Assembly: GCA_020205615.1 (NCBI GenBank)
Contig: JAINUW010000096.1
Location: 248,001-312,000 of the forward strand
Reading direction: 5' to 3'
Source of the DNA: Panax quinquefolius
Lineage: Eukaryota > Streptophyta > Magnoliopsida > Apiales > Araliaceae
DNA length: 64,000 nucleotides
Of the stretch, positions 10,741-22,932 are shown piece by piece; the first letter of the stretch is position 1, and every line of letters starts with the position of its first letter. The notes under the pieces were generated by a model. It was not told the origin of the DNA. It saw only the letters and a program-made list of their open reading frames with translations, and made no database searches. The position numbers were made by a program, and so were the translations under genes.

Positions 10741-11330
10741 TCCTCATGCTTATATCAGGTTGAAAGTCATCCGTGGCTTACGTGAATAGATGGACTTGTA
10801 TGATTATGACCGAGTGATTATTAAGATAATCATAATCAGAATTGAAAACACGATTATCTTTGGTCAGTAGTGCATGGATAATTCGTGGTCGTGATATTAA
10901 TGAATACACGATTATCTTTCGTCAGAAAGTGTAATGGATAATTCGTGGTCGTGATACTAATGAATACACGATTATCTTTTGGTCAGTAGTGCATGGATAA
11001 TTCGTGGTCGTGATACTAATGAATATCCTTGGCTTGTAGTGCGGGGATGATTCGGATGATATGGATTAATTATCGAAATGAAGTCTCAAAGAATGAAATA
11101 TTAATTCATGGATGTGGTAAAAGTCATCTTTCGTCAGTAGTATGCGTTGATAGACTTGGTATGATTATGACTCGAGGATTATTCGGTATAATCATGATCA
11201 GATTGAAAACACTAATATCCTCGCCAAGAAGGTAATGGATAATTCGTGGTCGTGATACTATTAAGTCGCTGCCTCAAAGATTATTGGTTTTACAGCTTGT
11301 ATATCTTTGGCCGTAGCAAAAAAGATGAAT
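10741..11330 (+). repeat. LTR-like tandem array inside element Y
   Basis: Repeated words GGACTTG.TATGATTATGAC, ATAATTCGTGGTCGTGATAC and AATGAATA(CACG/TCC) recur in overlapping units. A shorter ~70-bp period is clear at 10860-11030. The same words occur in order in the 3' part of family-A LTRs (for example 17310-17590). Element D has a longer version at 59815-61300. Confidence 0.65.
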
Positions 11331-11379
11331 TGTTAATGAATATCTTTCGCCGGATCACGAAGATGAATTTAATATTTTT

Positions 11380-11470
11380 AACGATAAAGGTATTCAAGGT
11401 ATCCTCGCCTCTTTATCATATCAGTACATACCCTAATTTCGAGGGCTTAAATTTCATGTTAAGGGGAGGT
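11380..11470 (+). promoter_or_regulatory. Pol tail and polypurine tract of element Y
   Basis: A short remnant of the end of pol (CTTTATCAT...AATTTCGAGGGC) is followed by TTAAGGGGAGG and then the LTR start TGTAAGACCCC. AAGGGGAGG is the expected polypurine tract for plus-strand priming, placed immediately before the 3' LTR. Confidence 0.7.
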
Positions 11471-14214
11471 TGTAAGACCCCAGCTTTTATAAATAAAGAT
11501 GAATTTTCTATAAATATTATTTTGAATATTATGGAATAAATTTGATATAATGTTATAGTCAGGTAATATTTATAAATTTTACAAAGTAAAGCAAGTTGTT
11601 ATAAAATATTCGCTTGGGTGGGAATATTCTTTTTGCTTTGGGAATATTCGTGACGATTTACTCAATCAAATGGTGGACCTTATTAACTAAGTATTGTATC
11701 GTAGCTAGAAAACGACAAAATTATCTTTCTATAAAAATAACGCCAGAGGTGTTATCGTTAAAACCGCTGAACTACCCTAGTAGTAAAAGTACAAAGAATA
11801 CGCTATGGTCAGACAAGAGTAAGACACCAGATTGATTATTGATGCTTACGTGAGAAGTCACTTAGCTATACTCAATTATCGCTACAAGAATTCACGTGAT
11901 CATATCTCTTATATTATTGATTCAATTATTGTCACAAGATCATCATCGTATAATATGTTATATTATTAATTGAGATGACAAGTTATAAATGATTAATAAT
12001 TGTTGAAAGATTAAATATGTGTTGATTAAAAATAAAATGATTTGTGGTAATATTTATTCAATCCTTGATGTATATAAAGAATCAATATGAGACGTTTGTG
12101 GTAAGTTTTATTATTTTATGGGGGCCCATATGTCATCATCTAAGAGTCTCTTCGTCAATAGTAATTACCTTTGTGAATAGTAATTACCTTCACAATAAGA
12201 TTTACCTTTGTGAATAGTATTTACCTTAAACAATAGTATTTACCTTTGTTAATAGTATTTACCTTCGGCCAATAGTAATTACCTTTGTGAATAGTATTTA
12301 CCTTAAATCAATAGTATTTACCTTCGCCAATAGTAATTACCTTCTTCAATAGTAATTACCTTCGTCAATAGTAATTACCTTCATCAATAGTAGTTGTTCC
12401 TTCAATATTACCAAGAGTTAATCGCCTCTTCATTGCTCCAAGGGTTAATTACCCCTTCACAAATAGTAGTTGTCTCTTCAATATTACCAAGAGTCATTTT
12501 GACCTTCGTTAACACCAAGAGCCACCCTCGCTTTTCTATAAATAGAAAGCTCATTCCTTCATTATTTCTTATTTAATTCATCAAACTCTAGAGAGAGAAA
12601 CTATAGAGAGAAAGAAGAAAAGTTTCGCTACTTCACTTTTCCAATATTCAGCCTTCTAAGGTAGGAATATTATTTGTCAGACTCGTAAGGGATATTACTC
12701 TTTTCAGATTCAAGAAGAGAACTTCGTTATTCCATTTCTTTATTATTCTCATTTGAATAACTCAGATACGTGGTATACCCTCGCATTTCGTGAAATCCTT
12801 ATGTTATTCCATTCTTATTTATTTCGTTGAAATAACTCAGATACGGACTCCCCTATACTTGGTGAAATCCTTATATTATTCCTTCTTTATTATTTCTTTG
12901 GAATATCCATTCTGGTGGTGTTTTTACACCTGGACTCGGTTCCGCTCTTTATTATTATTTTCGTTGGAATATCCTCATCGTGTGTTTTACACCGGACTCG
13001 GTTCCGCCTCTTTATTATTATTCATTTGAACATCCCGTCTGGTGGTTTTTTACGTGGGACTGGTTCCATTCTTTATTATTCTCGTTGGAATATCCCGTCT
13101 GCATGCTTTTACGCCGGACCGGGTTCCGTTATTTATTATTCTCGTTGGAATAACTCGCATGTAAGGCCTATCGCATTTACGGTGATTTCTTTTATTATTC
13201 CATTCTTTATTATACCTAGATGGTTAAAACTTTGACTTTTATACTCCATGAAATTAGTAGAATGTCCTTGATATTTGCGTTTCATCCAGTATCTTTTCAT
13301 GGAAATATTCTTCTGATCATTCTTGAATTTTACTCTACAAAACAGTATCATGTTGACAATTTGGACGTTAATAATTCCTAGATAAATTAATTCTTGAACT
13401 TGTTTTATTGAATTCTTATATCATTGTCATCATCCTCATGTTTATATTATGTTGAAAGTTATCTTTGGCTTACGTGTATAGATGAACTTAGTATGATTAT
13501 GACCAGGGTTCATTCGGTATAATCATGGCTTGATATAAATGATGTGACAAAAGTCTTCAAAGTGGCCCTGTAATGCAATGATGGATAGTTTTTGGTATGA
13601 TTATGACCTGTGGGTGATTCTTAAGATAGTCATGACCATTGATAATTTGATGAAAATCCTTGACCGTGGTACAGGATGATTAGATATTGTGGTTTATTCA
13701 TTAAACCGAGTCTTAGTGATAAAATTGATGAAAACCTTTTAAACCCTAAAAGATAGTAGACTTTATTTTCTACTTGACTCTTTTAATGGATCGTAGATAT
13801 TCACCGTAGTTAAACCGTTGTCTATTGTATTTTATCGGTTTAACATTGTTGAAGACTATTGATAATTTATTCTCGCATTATCTTAGTTATAATATTTTTT
13901 ATCGAGCTAGTTGAGCTCACCCTTTCTTTCACCGTTTCTTCTGTGAAATGAGAATATAAATTGGGATTTAGTCGGGAAAAGAGTGATGGTCCCGAAGATA
14001 AGATTAGTAGTCATCACTATTCCGTTAAAAATAGTGTGACAATAAGTGTAATGAGGATTCCTTTTGAGTTTGTATAATATCTAGTAGACAATATTTGTAT
14101 TCAAACTCACAGCTTTATGTCAGATTGCATACTACATAAAGAAGTCAGATTAAAATTGCACCATGTAAGTGGCGACCCAAGATGGGTGACGATACCTAAT
14201 TTTGGGGCGCCACA
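11471..14214 (+). mobile_element. 3' LTR of element Y (LTR3, minisatellite subtype)
   Basis: A 2.7 kb LTR, TGTAAGACCCCAGCTTTTAT to GCGCCACA. It has a different 5' block from most copies here, and at about 12140-12400 a minisatellite of ~24-bp units around AATAGTAATTACCTTCG. The LTR at 49505-52363 shares both traits. A TATA-like TATAAATAG lies at about 12537-12545, and the hairpin-unit array at about 12730-13170. Its right flank is the microsatellite that also follows position 135. Confidence 0.85.
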
Positions 14215-14219
14215 ATAAC

Positions 14220-14260
<41 letters not shown>

Positions 14261-14264
14261 TAAC

Positions 14265-14302
<38 letters not shown>

Positions 14303-14312
14303 TAATAATAAT
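14215..14312. repeat. AAT/AAC microsatellite, second copy
   Basis: Counterpart of 136-233 with a different repeat count, directly after the LTR end. Confidence 0.9.
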
Positions 14313-14700
14313 GTTTTTAAATGTTGATTTTAGTACTTTCATAATTGATCGAGTTGATTATTTTTCCATAATAAAAGATGTTGATTCCATAAATAAAGCT
14401 TTCAAATTAATTGGAGCTATCCAATTGATTCAATATTAATGTTGCCCATCTGGAAAATGATTTAATTAATTGAGTCATTCATTCCATAATTAAACTAGTC
14501 ATTTAATTAATTCAATTGATTCCATATTAAAGATGCCCATTGATTTAATCTGTTAACATAAACTGAAACTATTCATTATTTAAAGAATTAGCCTTGCCAA
14601 AATATAATACCAAACCCGTGGTGCTCGGGTGGTAAAGTGGTTTGAAATTTGAATGGAAGGTCTAGAGATCAAATCGAAAGCAAAGAATAAATTTTTCGAC
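14313..14700. other. AT-rich spacer of the tandem unit, second copy
   Basis: Nearly identical to 234-628. It contains the second SINE-like head at 14615-14675. No other coding or RNA feature is visible. Confidence 0.6.
14615..14675 (+). mobile_element. SINE-like tRNA-derived head, second copy
   Basis: Box A-like CCGTGGTGCTCGGGTGG and box B-like GGTCTAGAGATCAAAT, as at 539-606 but with three fewer bases in the first block. Truncated by the inverted LTR fragment that follows. Confidence 0.35.
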
Positions 14701-15693
14701 AGGATATTAAAACGTAATAATAAATACAAAATAATAAAATGGAACTGTGTCAGGTGTAAAACACACAGACGACGTGATATTCCAATGTAATAATAAAAGG
14801 CAGAATAGTAGAAGAATGTCACCAAGTATAGGGTATTAGCACAGATACAAAGTTATTCCAATGTAATAATAAAAATGGAATAACAAATGCCTTCTTCATG
14901 AATATAAAAGAATAACATCCCTTACCAGTAAAATAAGAATATTCCGATCGATAGGTGAGGATTTTCTTAAAGAAAACTTATACTATGTTATTCGCTCAAA
15001 ATTTCTTAAAACTCTTAAGGAAATATTTCAAGATTATGTAAGGAGAATTTTCTCAACTTCCGGTGTGATTTCAATTCTAACTAAGCTTCCTATTTATAGG
15101 AAAAGGAATGCATAAGAATTAATCCATTGAACAGTTGATTTATTTACTTTAACTGACGGTCCATGTTTTAAGCAAAATCTTTTAAATAAAATATAATATA
15201 TTCTATTTATATAAAAAGATTTTTACTATGCAAATACTATGCGGACAATTATGCAAACACTATGCATAATAAAATATAATATATTCTATTTATAGAATAA
15301 CTTTAATAAAGTAATTCATTTTATATAAAACGGTTTTTACTATGCAAAACACTATGCATAATAGTAATATAATATATTCTATTTATAGAATAACTTTAAT
15401 AAAGTATTCGCTTTTATATAAAAGATGTTTACTTTTTATTACATTAATAATACGAATAAAACAAAACTTCTAAATCAATAATAATTGAATCAAATAATGT
15501 GAGATACTACGCAAGAACTATCAGTAAGCAATAATTGAACAAAACCGAGTGACTTCTCACATAAATATCAATAATCAACACCGTAGGTGCTCTTATCAAC
15601 AACGCCAGACATCGTACTTTTACTACCGAAAGTAGTTCAACAGTATCAACGGTAAAACTTCCGCCGTTATTTTCAATAAAATATTTTTGTCGT
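14701..15693 (-). mobile_element. Inverted family-A LTR fragment, second copy
   Basis: Counterpart of 629-1655, with the same two truncation points. It meets the plus-strand LTR at 15694 head to head, again producing an inverted repeat. Confidence 0.8.
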
Positions 15694-18090
15694 TGTAAAA
15701 TCCTAGATTTTATGGATAAAGATTTAAATTTCTTGAAATATTTTTTTTAATATTATGGTGTGGATTTGATATAATTTTATAGTTGTGGGTAGTATTTATA
15801 AATTTTGCAAAGTATACAAGTTGTCATATTATATTCGATTGGTCGGGGAATATTCTTTTTATCGAGAAATATCCGTACGACGGTACAATCATTGGTGGAT
15901 CCCATAACGGAATTATTGTCGGATTGAAAAAATGACAAAAATATTTTATTGAAAATAACGGCGGAAGTTTTACCGTTGATACTGTTGAACTACTCTGGTA
16001 GTAGTAAAGTAAAGAATACGCGTTGTCAGCATAGTAGTAGACACCGGTATTGATTATTGATATTTGTGAGAAGTCACCAGTTTGATTCAATTATTGTCAA
16101 TTAATAATATAAATTATTATAATGATAATGAAGTTTTGTTTTATTCGTATTATTAACGTAATAAAAATGTAAACATCTTTTATATAAAATAGAATACTTT
16201 ATTAAAGTTATTCTATAAATAGAATATATTATATTTGCATAGTGTTGATAAGATTTTGATAAGTAAAAATCTTTTATATAAATAGAATATATTATATTTT
16301 ATTTAAAAGATTTTTCTTTAAATGTGGACCGTCAGATTAAAGTAAATCGATCTGGACCGTTCATGAGTTAGTTACTATGCATTCCATTTTTTTATAAATA
16401 GAAGCTCATTCCTTCATTATTTTCTCATTTAATTCACTGAACTCTAGAGAGAGAAACTATAGATAGAAAGAAGGAAAAAATTCTGCTACTTAACTACTTC
16501 TTTATTTCAGTTCTTCTTTGAAACGGTAAGGGATATTATTCTTTTATAGTCATAAAGAGAACTATTGTTATTCCATTTCTTATTATTCTGTTGGAATAAC
16601 CTGTATACGCGGAATACCCTATACTTGGTGACATTCTTCTATTATTCTATCTTTATTATTCTGTTGGAATATCCTGTCTGTGTGTTTTACACCGGACCTG
16701 GTTCCATTTTATAATTTCGTCTTTAATATTCTGTCGGAATATCCTGTCTGTGCTATACGCCGGACCTGGTTCCATTTTATTATTCCGTCTTTAATATTCT
16801 ATCGGAATATCCTATCTGTGCTATACGTCGGACCTGGTTCCATTTTATTATTCCGTCTTTATTATTCTGTCGGAATATCCTGTCTTTGTTATATGCCAGA
16901 CCTGGTTCCATCATTTATTATTTCGCATTTATTATTCTGTTGGAACATCCTGTTGGTGTGATTTTCACCTGACCTGGTTTCGTTATTATTATTCTGTTGG
17001 GATAACTTAACTATGCGAAGTACCGCATGCATGGTGATATCTTTTGTTATTCCATTCGGTATTATACTCAGTTGATTAAAATTTTGACTTCTATACTCCA
17101 TGAAATTAGTGGACTATCCTTGATATTTGCGCTTCATCCAGTATTTTTCATGGAAATATTCTTCTGAGCATTGTTGAATTTTACTCTACAAAGCAATATC
17201 ATGTTGAAAATTTGGACGTTATTAGTTCCTGAATAACTTAATTCTTGAACTTGTTTCATTGAATTCTTATATCATTGTCTTCATCCTCATGTTTATATTT
17301 TTTGAAAGTCATCTGTGGCCTGTAGAGCATGGATGGACTTGGTATGATTATGACTAAGGATTATTCGTTGTAATCATGACTGTAATGTTATAAATGATGT
17401 GGTAAAAGTCCTCATTGGCCCGTAGTGCATTGATGGACAGTTGTTGGCATGATCATGACCATTGATGAATACACAAATATCCTTGGCCCGTAGTGCATGG
17501 AATTTGTGGTCGTGGCCCTAATGAATATCCTTGGCCGTAGTGCAGGGATGATGTGGATTATTTATTAAGCTGAGTCTCAGCGATAAAAGTGATGAAAAAC
17601 TTTTTAAATCATAAAAGATAGTAGATTCTCTACTTGACTCTTTTAATGGATTGCTTGATCCGCTGCAGTTAAACTTGATGTCTATTGTATTTTATCAGTT
17701 TAACATTGTTGGAGGCTAATGATAATTTATTTTGCATTATCTTAGTCATAATATTTCTTGCTGGGCTAGTTGAGCTCACCCTTTCTTTCACTTCGTTCTC
17801 TTCAGTGGAGATGAGAACGAGCTGGGACTAATGGGAGCGGAGTGATGGTCCGAGATGGTGTCTTAGTAGTCCTCACTATTCTATAAAATAGTGTGATAAT
17901 AAATGTAATGAGGACTCTATTTGAGAATGGATATTGTCTAGAAGACAATATTTGTATTTAAACTCACAGCATATGTTTTGTCGTATTATACACGATTAAT
18001 TTGTATTATTAGTTTGTATTTGAATTTTTTTTGTACCATGTATTTGGCGACTTAAGATGGGTGATGTATACCTATTTTGGGGCGCGCCAC
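15694..18090 (+). mobile_element. 5' LTR of element X, copy B
   Basis: Starts TGTAAAATCCTAGATTTTATG and ends GCGCGCCAC, followed by GGTTAGTATCAAAGC (decayed PBS). The hairpin-unit array at about 16560-17010 is the cleanest in the window; units read ATTCTGTCGGAATATCCTG, a GCCGGACC block, then GGTTCCATTTTATTATTCC. A TATA box lies near 16391. Its partner 3' LTR starts at 22933. Confidence 0.85.
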
Positions 18091-18275
18091 GGTTAGTATC
18101 AAAGCTTAGGATATGATCCCTGCTAAGATGTGAGATAAGAACTAGGAGGGAGAGACGGGGAATTCTTCGCTAAGTATGACCTACCTAAGTTTATGTGGTA
18201 TTTAATTGGTCGGTCAGAGTATAGGGATAATATGTGATATGTTATTTAACCATTGTTTTGTGGCAATGTTTGGAA

Positions 18276-18912
18276 ATGACAGCTGAAAATGTTCATAATG
18301 GAGTGAATGCGACCGTTGAGACACCTTTAATCACTAATCAAAGTTAACGCAAAGGTCACCAAGAACAAATTAGAGATATCTACGTGGTGAGTGAAGAACT
18401 AATAAATGCACTTTTAGAGCTAGTCAGAGAGGTAGCGAGTTGAGAGTGAGGAAGAAGAGGAAGAAGAGGAATCTGAGGAGAATTGGTTAGAAGAAGCTTA
18501 TGATCAAAATTTAGAATTTCAAAATCGTATTCATGAGTTAGAAGAGCAGGCTGAAGAACGGCAGACGGTCATGGAGCAAAGAGATGTAACAATTCAAAAT
18601 TGTGTTAACCGATGTGCGATGCTTGAACAAAAGCACTCTTTGGCAGAGTATAAGATATTAGAGCTAGAATCTGAGAATGCTATGATCAAAGTTCTGATGA
18701 AAGAAGAAACAACTGAACGAAGGAGAATAGATGATGCATGGGTAAAAGCCGCACGACGCGTAGATATCGTAAAAAAAACGTTCGATCCAATAAAGCCAAA
18801 ATAGATGAAATGAATTTTGCTTTTTGGACAGCAATTGGGAGAATCCAACATCGAATTTGAAATTACCCTGTGCATAACGGTCAACCCCAATTCGATATGG
18901 ATTGGAGAATAA
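18276..18912 (+). pseudogene. Acidic coiled-coil ORF in the gag position, element X copy B
   Basis: Second copy of the ORF at 4258-4893. The codon that is TAG in copy A is CAG here, so that stop is not ancestral. This copy has its own frame changes: around 18345-18440 in the acidic part, and an A-run at ~18770 that is one base shorter. The uninterrupted stretch 18571-18804 covers most of the coiled coil. Two copies broken at different places imply that the unit once encoded a continuous protein of about 211 residues. The gag zinc knuckle and capsid domain are absent here too. Confidence 0.7.
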
Positions 18913-19026
18913 TGATTCAAATCATGGATCAGGAATGTGAAGAAGCACTTAAGGGTGGAATGTACCCTATAATAAAGTCAAATCCGGTAGTTTAAGTGAG
19001 AGTGTTTGTTGAGAAACCCGAACGAT

Positions 19027-19336
19027 GTTATTACGGGTAAGTTAATTATAAATTCTTGCGAAATCTATATTTTATTTGATACCAGTTCTACCCACTCTTT
19101 TATTTCACCTAGCTAGTTGTGTTCAATGTTTAAATTTGACTCCGGAGAAGTTAAACTTTGATTTATCTATTGAAACTCTATTGGGAGAAACCTTCGATAC
19201 CTCCACTGTTTATAAATTTTGTTTGATTCATATCGATACCCTCACGTTACCTGTCGATCTTATCTCTTTGAAAATACTTGCCTTTGATATAATTTTTGAA
19301 AACGATTGGTTAACTACTCATCATTTTTTTTCGTAA
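19027..19336 (+). pseudogene. Gypsy protease remnant, element X copy B
   Basis: Same structure as 5008-5316: LFDTS active-site loop, frame change after FISPS, then the domain body ending WLTTHH. The 86-residue downstream frame (19076-19336) is identical in the two copies, showing how recent the duplication is in places where base calls are clean. Confidence 0.75.
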
Positions 19337-19404
19337 GGTTGTTAGCTTTCATACTCCTAACCAACCTGTTATGCGAATTCAAAGTAACCAAACCACTAAA
19401 GTCA

Positions 19405-19620
19405 ATCATTGTTATATCAAGCCATAAGTAAAGAGCCTGATCCATTCATTGTTGACTTTCTCGCGTGGAATGCACCGAAGCCAGACTTTCTGTAGGCGAC
19501 ATCGTGAATGACGATGACAAGTTGATAGGTATCATTGTGAGGTGCTATCCAGGTTAAGGGATAGAAGTCACAGTTGGTATTAATGTGACGTACTATCCAA
19601 GTCTTGGATGAGGGTCACAG
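19405..19620 (+). other. Protease-RT linker module, copy B
   Basis: Counterpart of 5317-5619, with cleaner sequence. It contains TATCAAGCCATAAGT at the start and AGTCACAGTTGGTATTA near the end; the latter resembles an LTR end plus PBS. It is followed by a shorter partial duplication (TGTGACGTACTATCC to GGTCACAGTT). No reading frame. Confidence 0.6.
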
Positions 19621-20186
19621 TTTTGAATGATAATTCTATCGTTAATAAATTTCTCGACGTATTCTTAAAGACTTTTTGCCTACCCTGTAGCGTGAAATTG
19701 AATTTTGATCGATTTCAAAGACAAAACCCATTTCTTAAACCCTCAAATATTTCTTTACTTAAAACGAACGTATTATGCGCCAAAGACGTTAAATCGAGCT
19801 GTTAAAGGTTACGATCGTACCATTCAATACCATCGTGGAAAAACGAACGTGGTAGCCGATGTGTTGAGTAGAAGATCGTATGCGTTTACAAGTGGGAATA
19901 TACAAACCCACGTGAAGATAACGAATATATGAATAGAATCGACTTTAATCGATAAAGTTAAAGCCGCTCAAGCTACACACCCGGAGCTTATGAACACGAA
20001 GAAGAAGGTTTAAGAGGCGTTATTTTAAATAGCAAGAAGTTCTTTGAAATCTCAACCCTCGATTTAATCGCCCATTTAAAATCCTCGATCGAGTAGGAGC
20101 GCGGCTTATGACTCGCTTTTACCGCCAAATATGTTTGTGTGTTTATACGTTTTTAACGTGATCGATGTTACGTAAATATGTGAATT
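19621..20186 (+). pseudogene. Internally deleted pol of element X, copy B
   Basis: Same fusion of pol start, RNase H end and integrase end as 5620-6166. The RNase H part here reads [20 protein letters not shown], with the final catalytic-type aspartate retained in VADVLS. The integrase end reads toward MLRKYV and is interrupted by the LTR at 20187. Pol resumes at 22707. Confidence 0.7.
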
Positions 20187-22706
20187 TGTGAGACCCCAGA
20201 TTTTATAAATAAAGATTTAAATTTCTCGAAATATTTTTTTTTATATTATGGTGTGGATTTAATATAATGTTATATTTGGGGGTAATAATTATAAAATTTT
20301 CAAAGTATGCAAGTTGTTATATAATATTCGATTGGTCGTGGGAATATTCTTTTAAATGTAAAATATTCGTGCGACAAGACAATCATAGTGGACCCTATTA
20401 ACGGAATTATCATCGGATCGAGAAAAGCGACAAAAATACTTTATTGAAAATAACGGCGGAAGTTTTACAAATTAATACCGTTGAAAGCTACTTTCGGTAG
20501 TAAAAATACGAAGAATACGCGTTGTTGTATAAGAAGCACCTTATTGATTGATTATCGATATTTATGTGAGAAGTCACTCGGTTTGATTCCATTATTGTCA
20601 ATTAATAATATGAATTATTATAGCGATAATGAAGTTTTGTTTTTTTTTTGTATTATTAACATAATAAAAGCGAAACATTTTTTATATAAAAATGTAATAC
20701 TTTATTAAAGTTATTCTATAAATAGAATATATTATATTTTTTTATGCATAGTGTTGCATAGTGTTTTGCATAGTGTTGCATAGTGTTTGCATAGTAAAAA
20801 TCTTTTTATATAAATAGAATATATTATATTTTATTTAAAAGATTTTTCTTTAAATATGGACCGTTAGATTAAAGTAAATCGATCTGGACCGTTCATGAGT
20901 TAGTTACTATGCATTCCATTTTCCTATAAATAGAAGCTCATTCCTTCATTATTTTCTTACGAATTCAATTGAACTCCGTAGAGAGAAAGTTATAGAGAGA
21001 AATAAGAAGAAAGTCCGCTAATTTCTTTTCCTATATCCGTTTCTTTTACTAGTAAGGATATTATTCTTTTTTGTATTCATGAAGAGAACTTCTATTATTC
21101 CATTCTTATTTATTCTGTTGGAATAACTTGTATACGTATTTATCCTATACTTGGTGAAATCCTTTTGTTATTCCATTCTTTATGATTCTCGTTGAATAAC
21201 TCAGATACGAGGCATACCCTATACATGACCTGTATACGCGGAATACCCTATACATGGTGACATTCTTCTACTATTCTGTCTTTATTATTACATTTGAATA
21301 TCCTATATCTATGCTATACGGAATTCGGTTCCATTTTATTATTCCGTCTTTATTATTCTCGTCGGAATATCCTCGTCTGTAATATATCGCTTGGACATGG
21401 TTCCATTTTATTATTCCGTCTTTATTATTCTCGCTTGAATATCCGTCTTTCGCTATATGGCGGACTGGTTCCATTTTATTATTTTGTCTTTATTATTTCG
21501 CTTAATATCCTCGCATGCATGCTATATCGCCGGACTCGGTTCCATCATTTATTATTTCGCATTTATTATTCTCGTTGGAACATCACATCAAGGTGATTTT
21601 TACGACACCGTTCTCATTATTATTATTCGTTGGAATAACCTCTCTATGCACAAGTACAACATGCATGGTGATATCTTTTGTTATTCCATTCGATATTATA
21701 CTCAACAAGTTAAAATTTTGGCTTTATACTCCATGAAATTAGAGGAATATCCTTGATATTTGCGCTTCATCCAAAGATTTTCATGGAAATATTCTTCCGA
21801 GCATTCTTGAATTTTACTCTATAGAAAGCAGAGATCATGTTGACAATTTGGACGTTATGGGTTCTTGGATAAATTAATTCTTGAACTTGTTTTATTGAAT
21901 TATTATGTCATTGTTATCATCCTCATGTTATATTACGTTGAAAGTCATCTTCGCTTACGTGCATGGATGAACTTAGTATGATTATGACCGAGGATCATTC
22001 TAAGTATAATCATGACTGTTATAAATGATGTGATAAAAGTCTTCAAAGGCCTGTAATGCATTGATGGATAGTTTTTGGTATGATTATGACCGAGGATTTT
22101 TCTAAGATAGTCATGACCTATTGATGATTTAATGAAAATCCTTGGCGTGGTATGTGGATGATTAGATATTGTGGTTTATTTATTTGTTGAGTCTCAGCCG
22201 ATAAAAATTGATGAAAACCTTTTAAATCATAAAAGATAGTAGACTTTATTCTCTACTTGACTCTTTTAATGGATTGCTTATTCCGCTGCAGTTAAACTTG
22301 ATGTCTATTATATTTTATCAGTTTAACATTGTTGAAGACTAATGATAATTTTATTTTGTATTATCTTAGTCATAATATTTCTTACTGGGCTAGTTGAGCT
22401 CACCCTTTCTTTCACTGTTCTCTTCAGGAAAAGAGAATGTAGTCGGGACTAGTCGAGAAATGGAGTGATGGTTCAGACAGTAGCACTAGTAGTCCTCACT
22501 ATTCTGTTAAATAGTGTGATAATAAATGTAATGAGGACTCCTTGAGTATGGATATTGTCTAGATAACAATATTCCTATTAGAACTCTCAATTTATGTATT
22601 GTCGTATGTTACACGACATTTGTATAATTAAGTTGTATTTTTATTTTGTACCATGTATTTAGCGACTCAAGATGGGTGATGTATACCTAATTTTGGGGGC
22701 GTCACA
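20187..22706 (+). mobile_element. Solo LTR inserted in element X pol (LTR4)
   Basis: A 2.5 kb LTR, TGTGAGACCCCAGATTTTAT to GGGGGCGTCACA. The right flank is TGGAC (22707-22711). The left flank in this copy reads GAATT, but the near-identical copy A has TGGAC (6162-6166) at the same point, giving a 5-bp target duplication. Pol is continuous across the insertion: LRKYV before it, DGLNHII after it. A TATA box lies at 20935-20942, a GCATAGTGTT array at about 20744-20800, and the hairpin array at 21090-21650. Confidence 0.85.
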
Positions 22707-22921
22707 TGGACGGCCTGAACCACATTATTAATTTAGAACCGGACGAGATAGCGGATGATTTAACGTTTGAGGAGATATGTGTTAAAATCTTGGATAAGAA
22801 TAATCGTATTCAACACTCAAAGGTTATACCTCAAGAGTTAGAATTTGAAATTAAGACGAGGTATCCTCACCTGTTCGGCATACCAGGTACGTACGTAAAT
22901 TTCGAGGGCAAAATTTCATAA
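22707..22921 (+). pseudogene. Pol C-terminus with chromodomain remnant, element X
   Basis: The frame encodes the stretch that normally follows integrase in chromoviruses: an acidic lead (NLEPDEIADDLTFEE), then ICVKILDKN.RI..SKVIPQ, then ELEFEIKTRYPHLFG. Compared with the usual chromodomain order, the central part containing the VLW..H....ATWE block is deleted between VIPQ and ELEFE. It ends NFEGKIS just before the polypurine tract. This tail supports placing the family among chromodomain-bearing Tekay/Del-type elements. Confidence 0.7.
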
Positions 22922-22932
22922 GAAGGGGATAT
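22919..22932 (+). promoter_or_regulatory. Polypurine tract of element X
   Basis: ATAAGAAGGGGATAT directly before the LTR start TGTAAAATC. Its position and purine richness fit a plus-strand primer. Confidence 0.7.

Noticed and set aside
16560..17010. CRISPR-like regular repeats
   Set aside because: Repeat and spacer are not distinct, the units are diverged throughout, and the context is a plant LTR.
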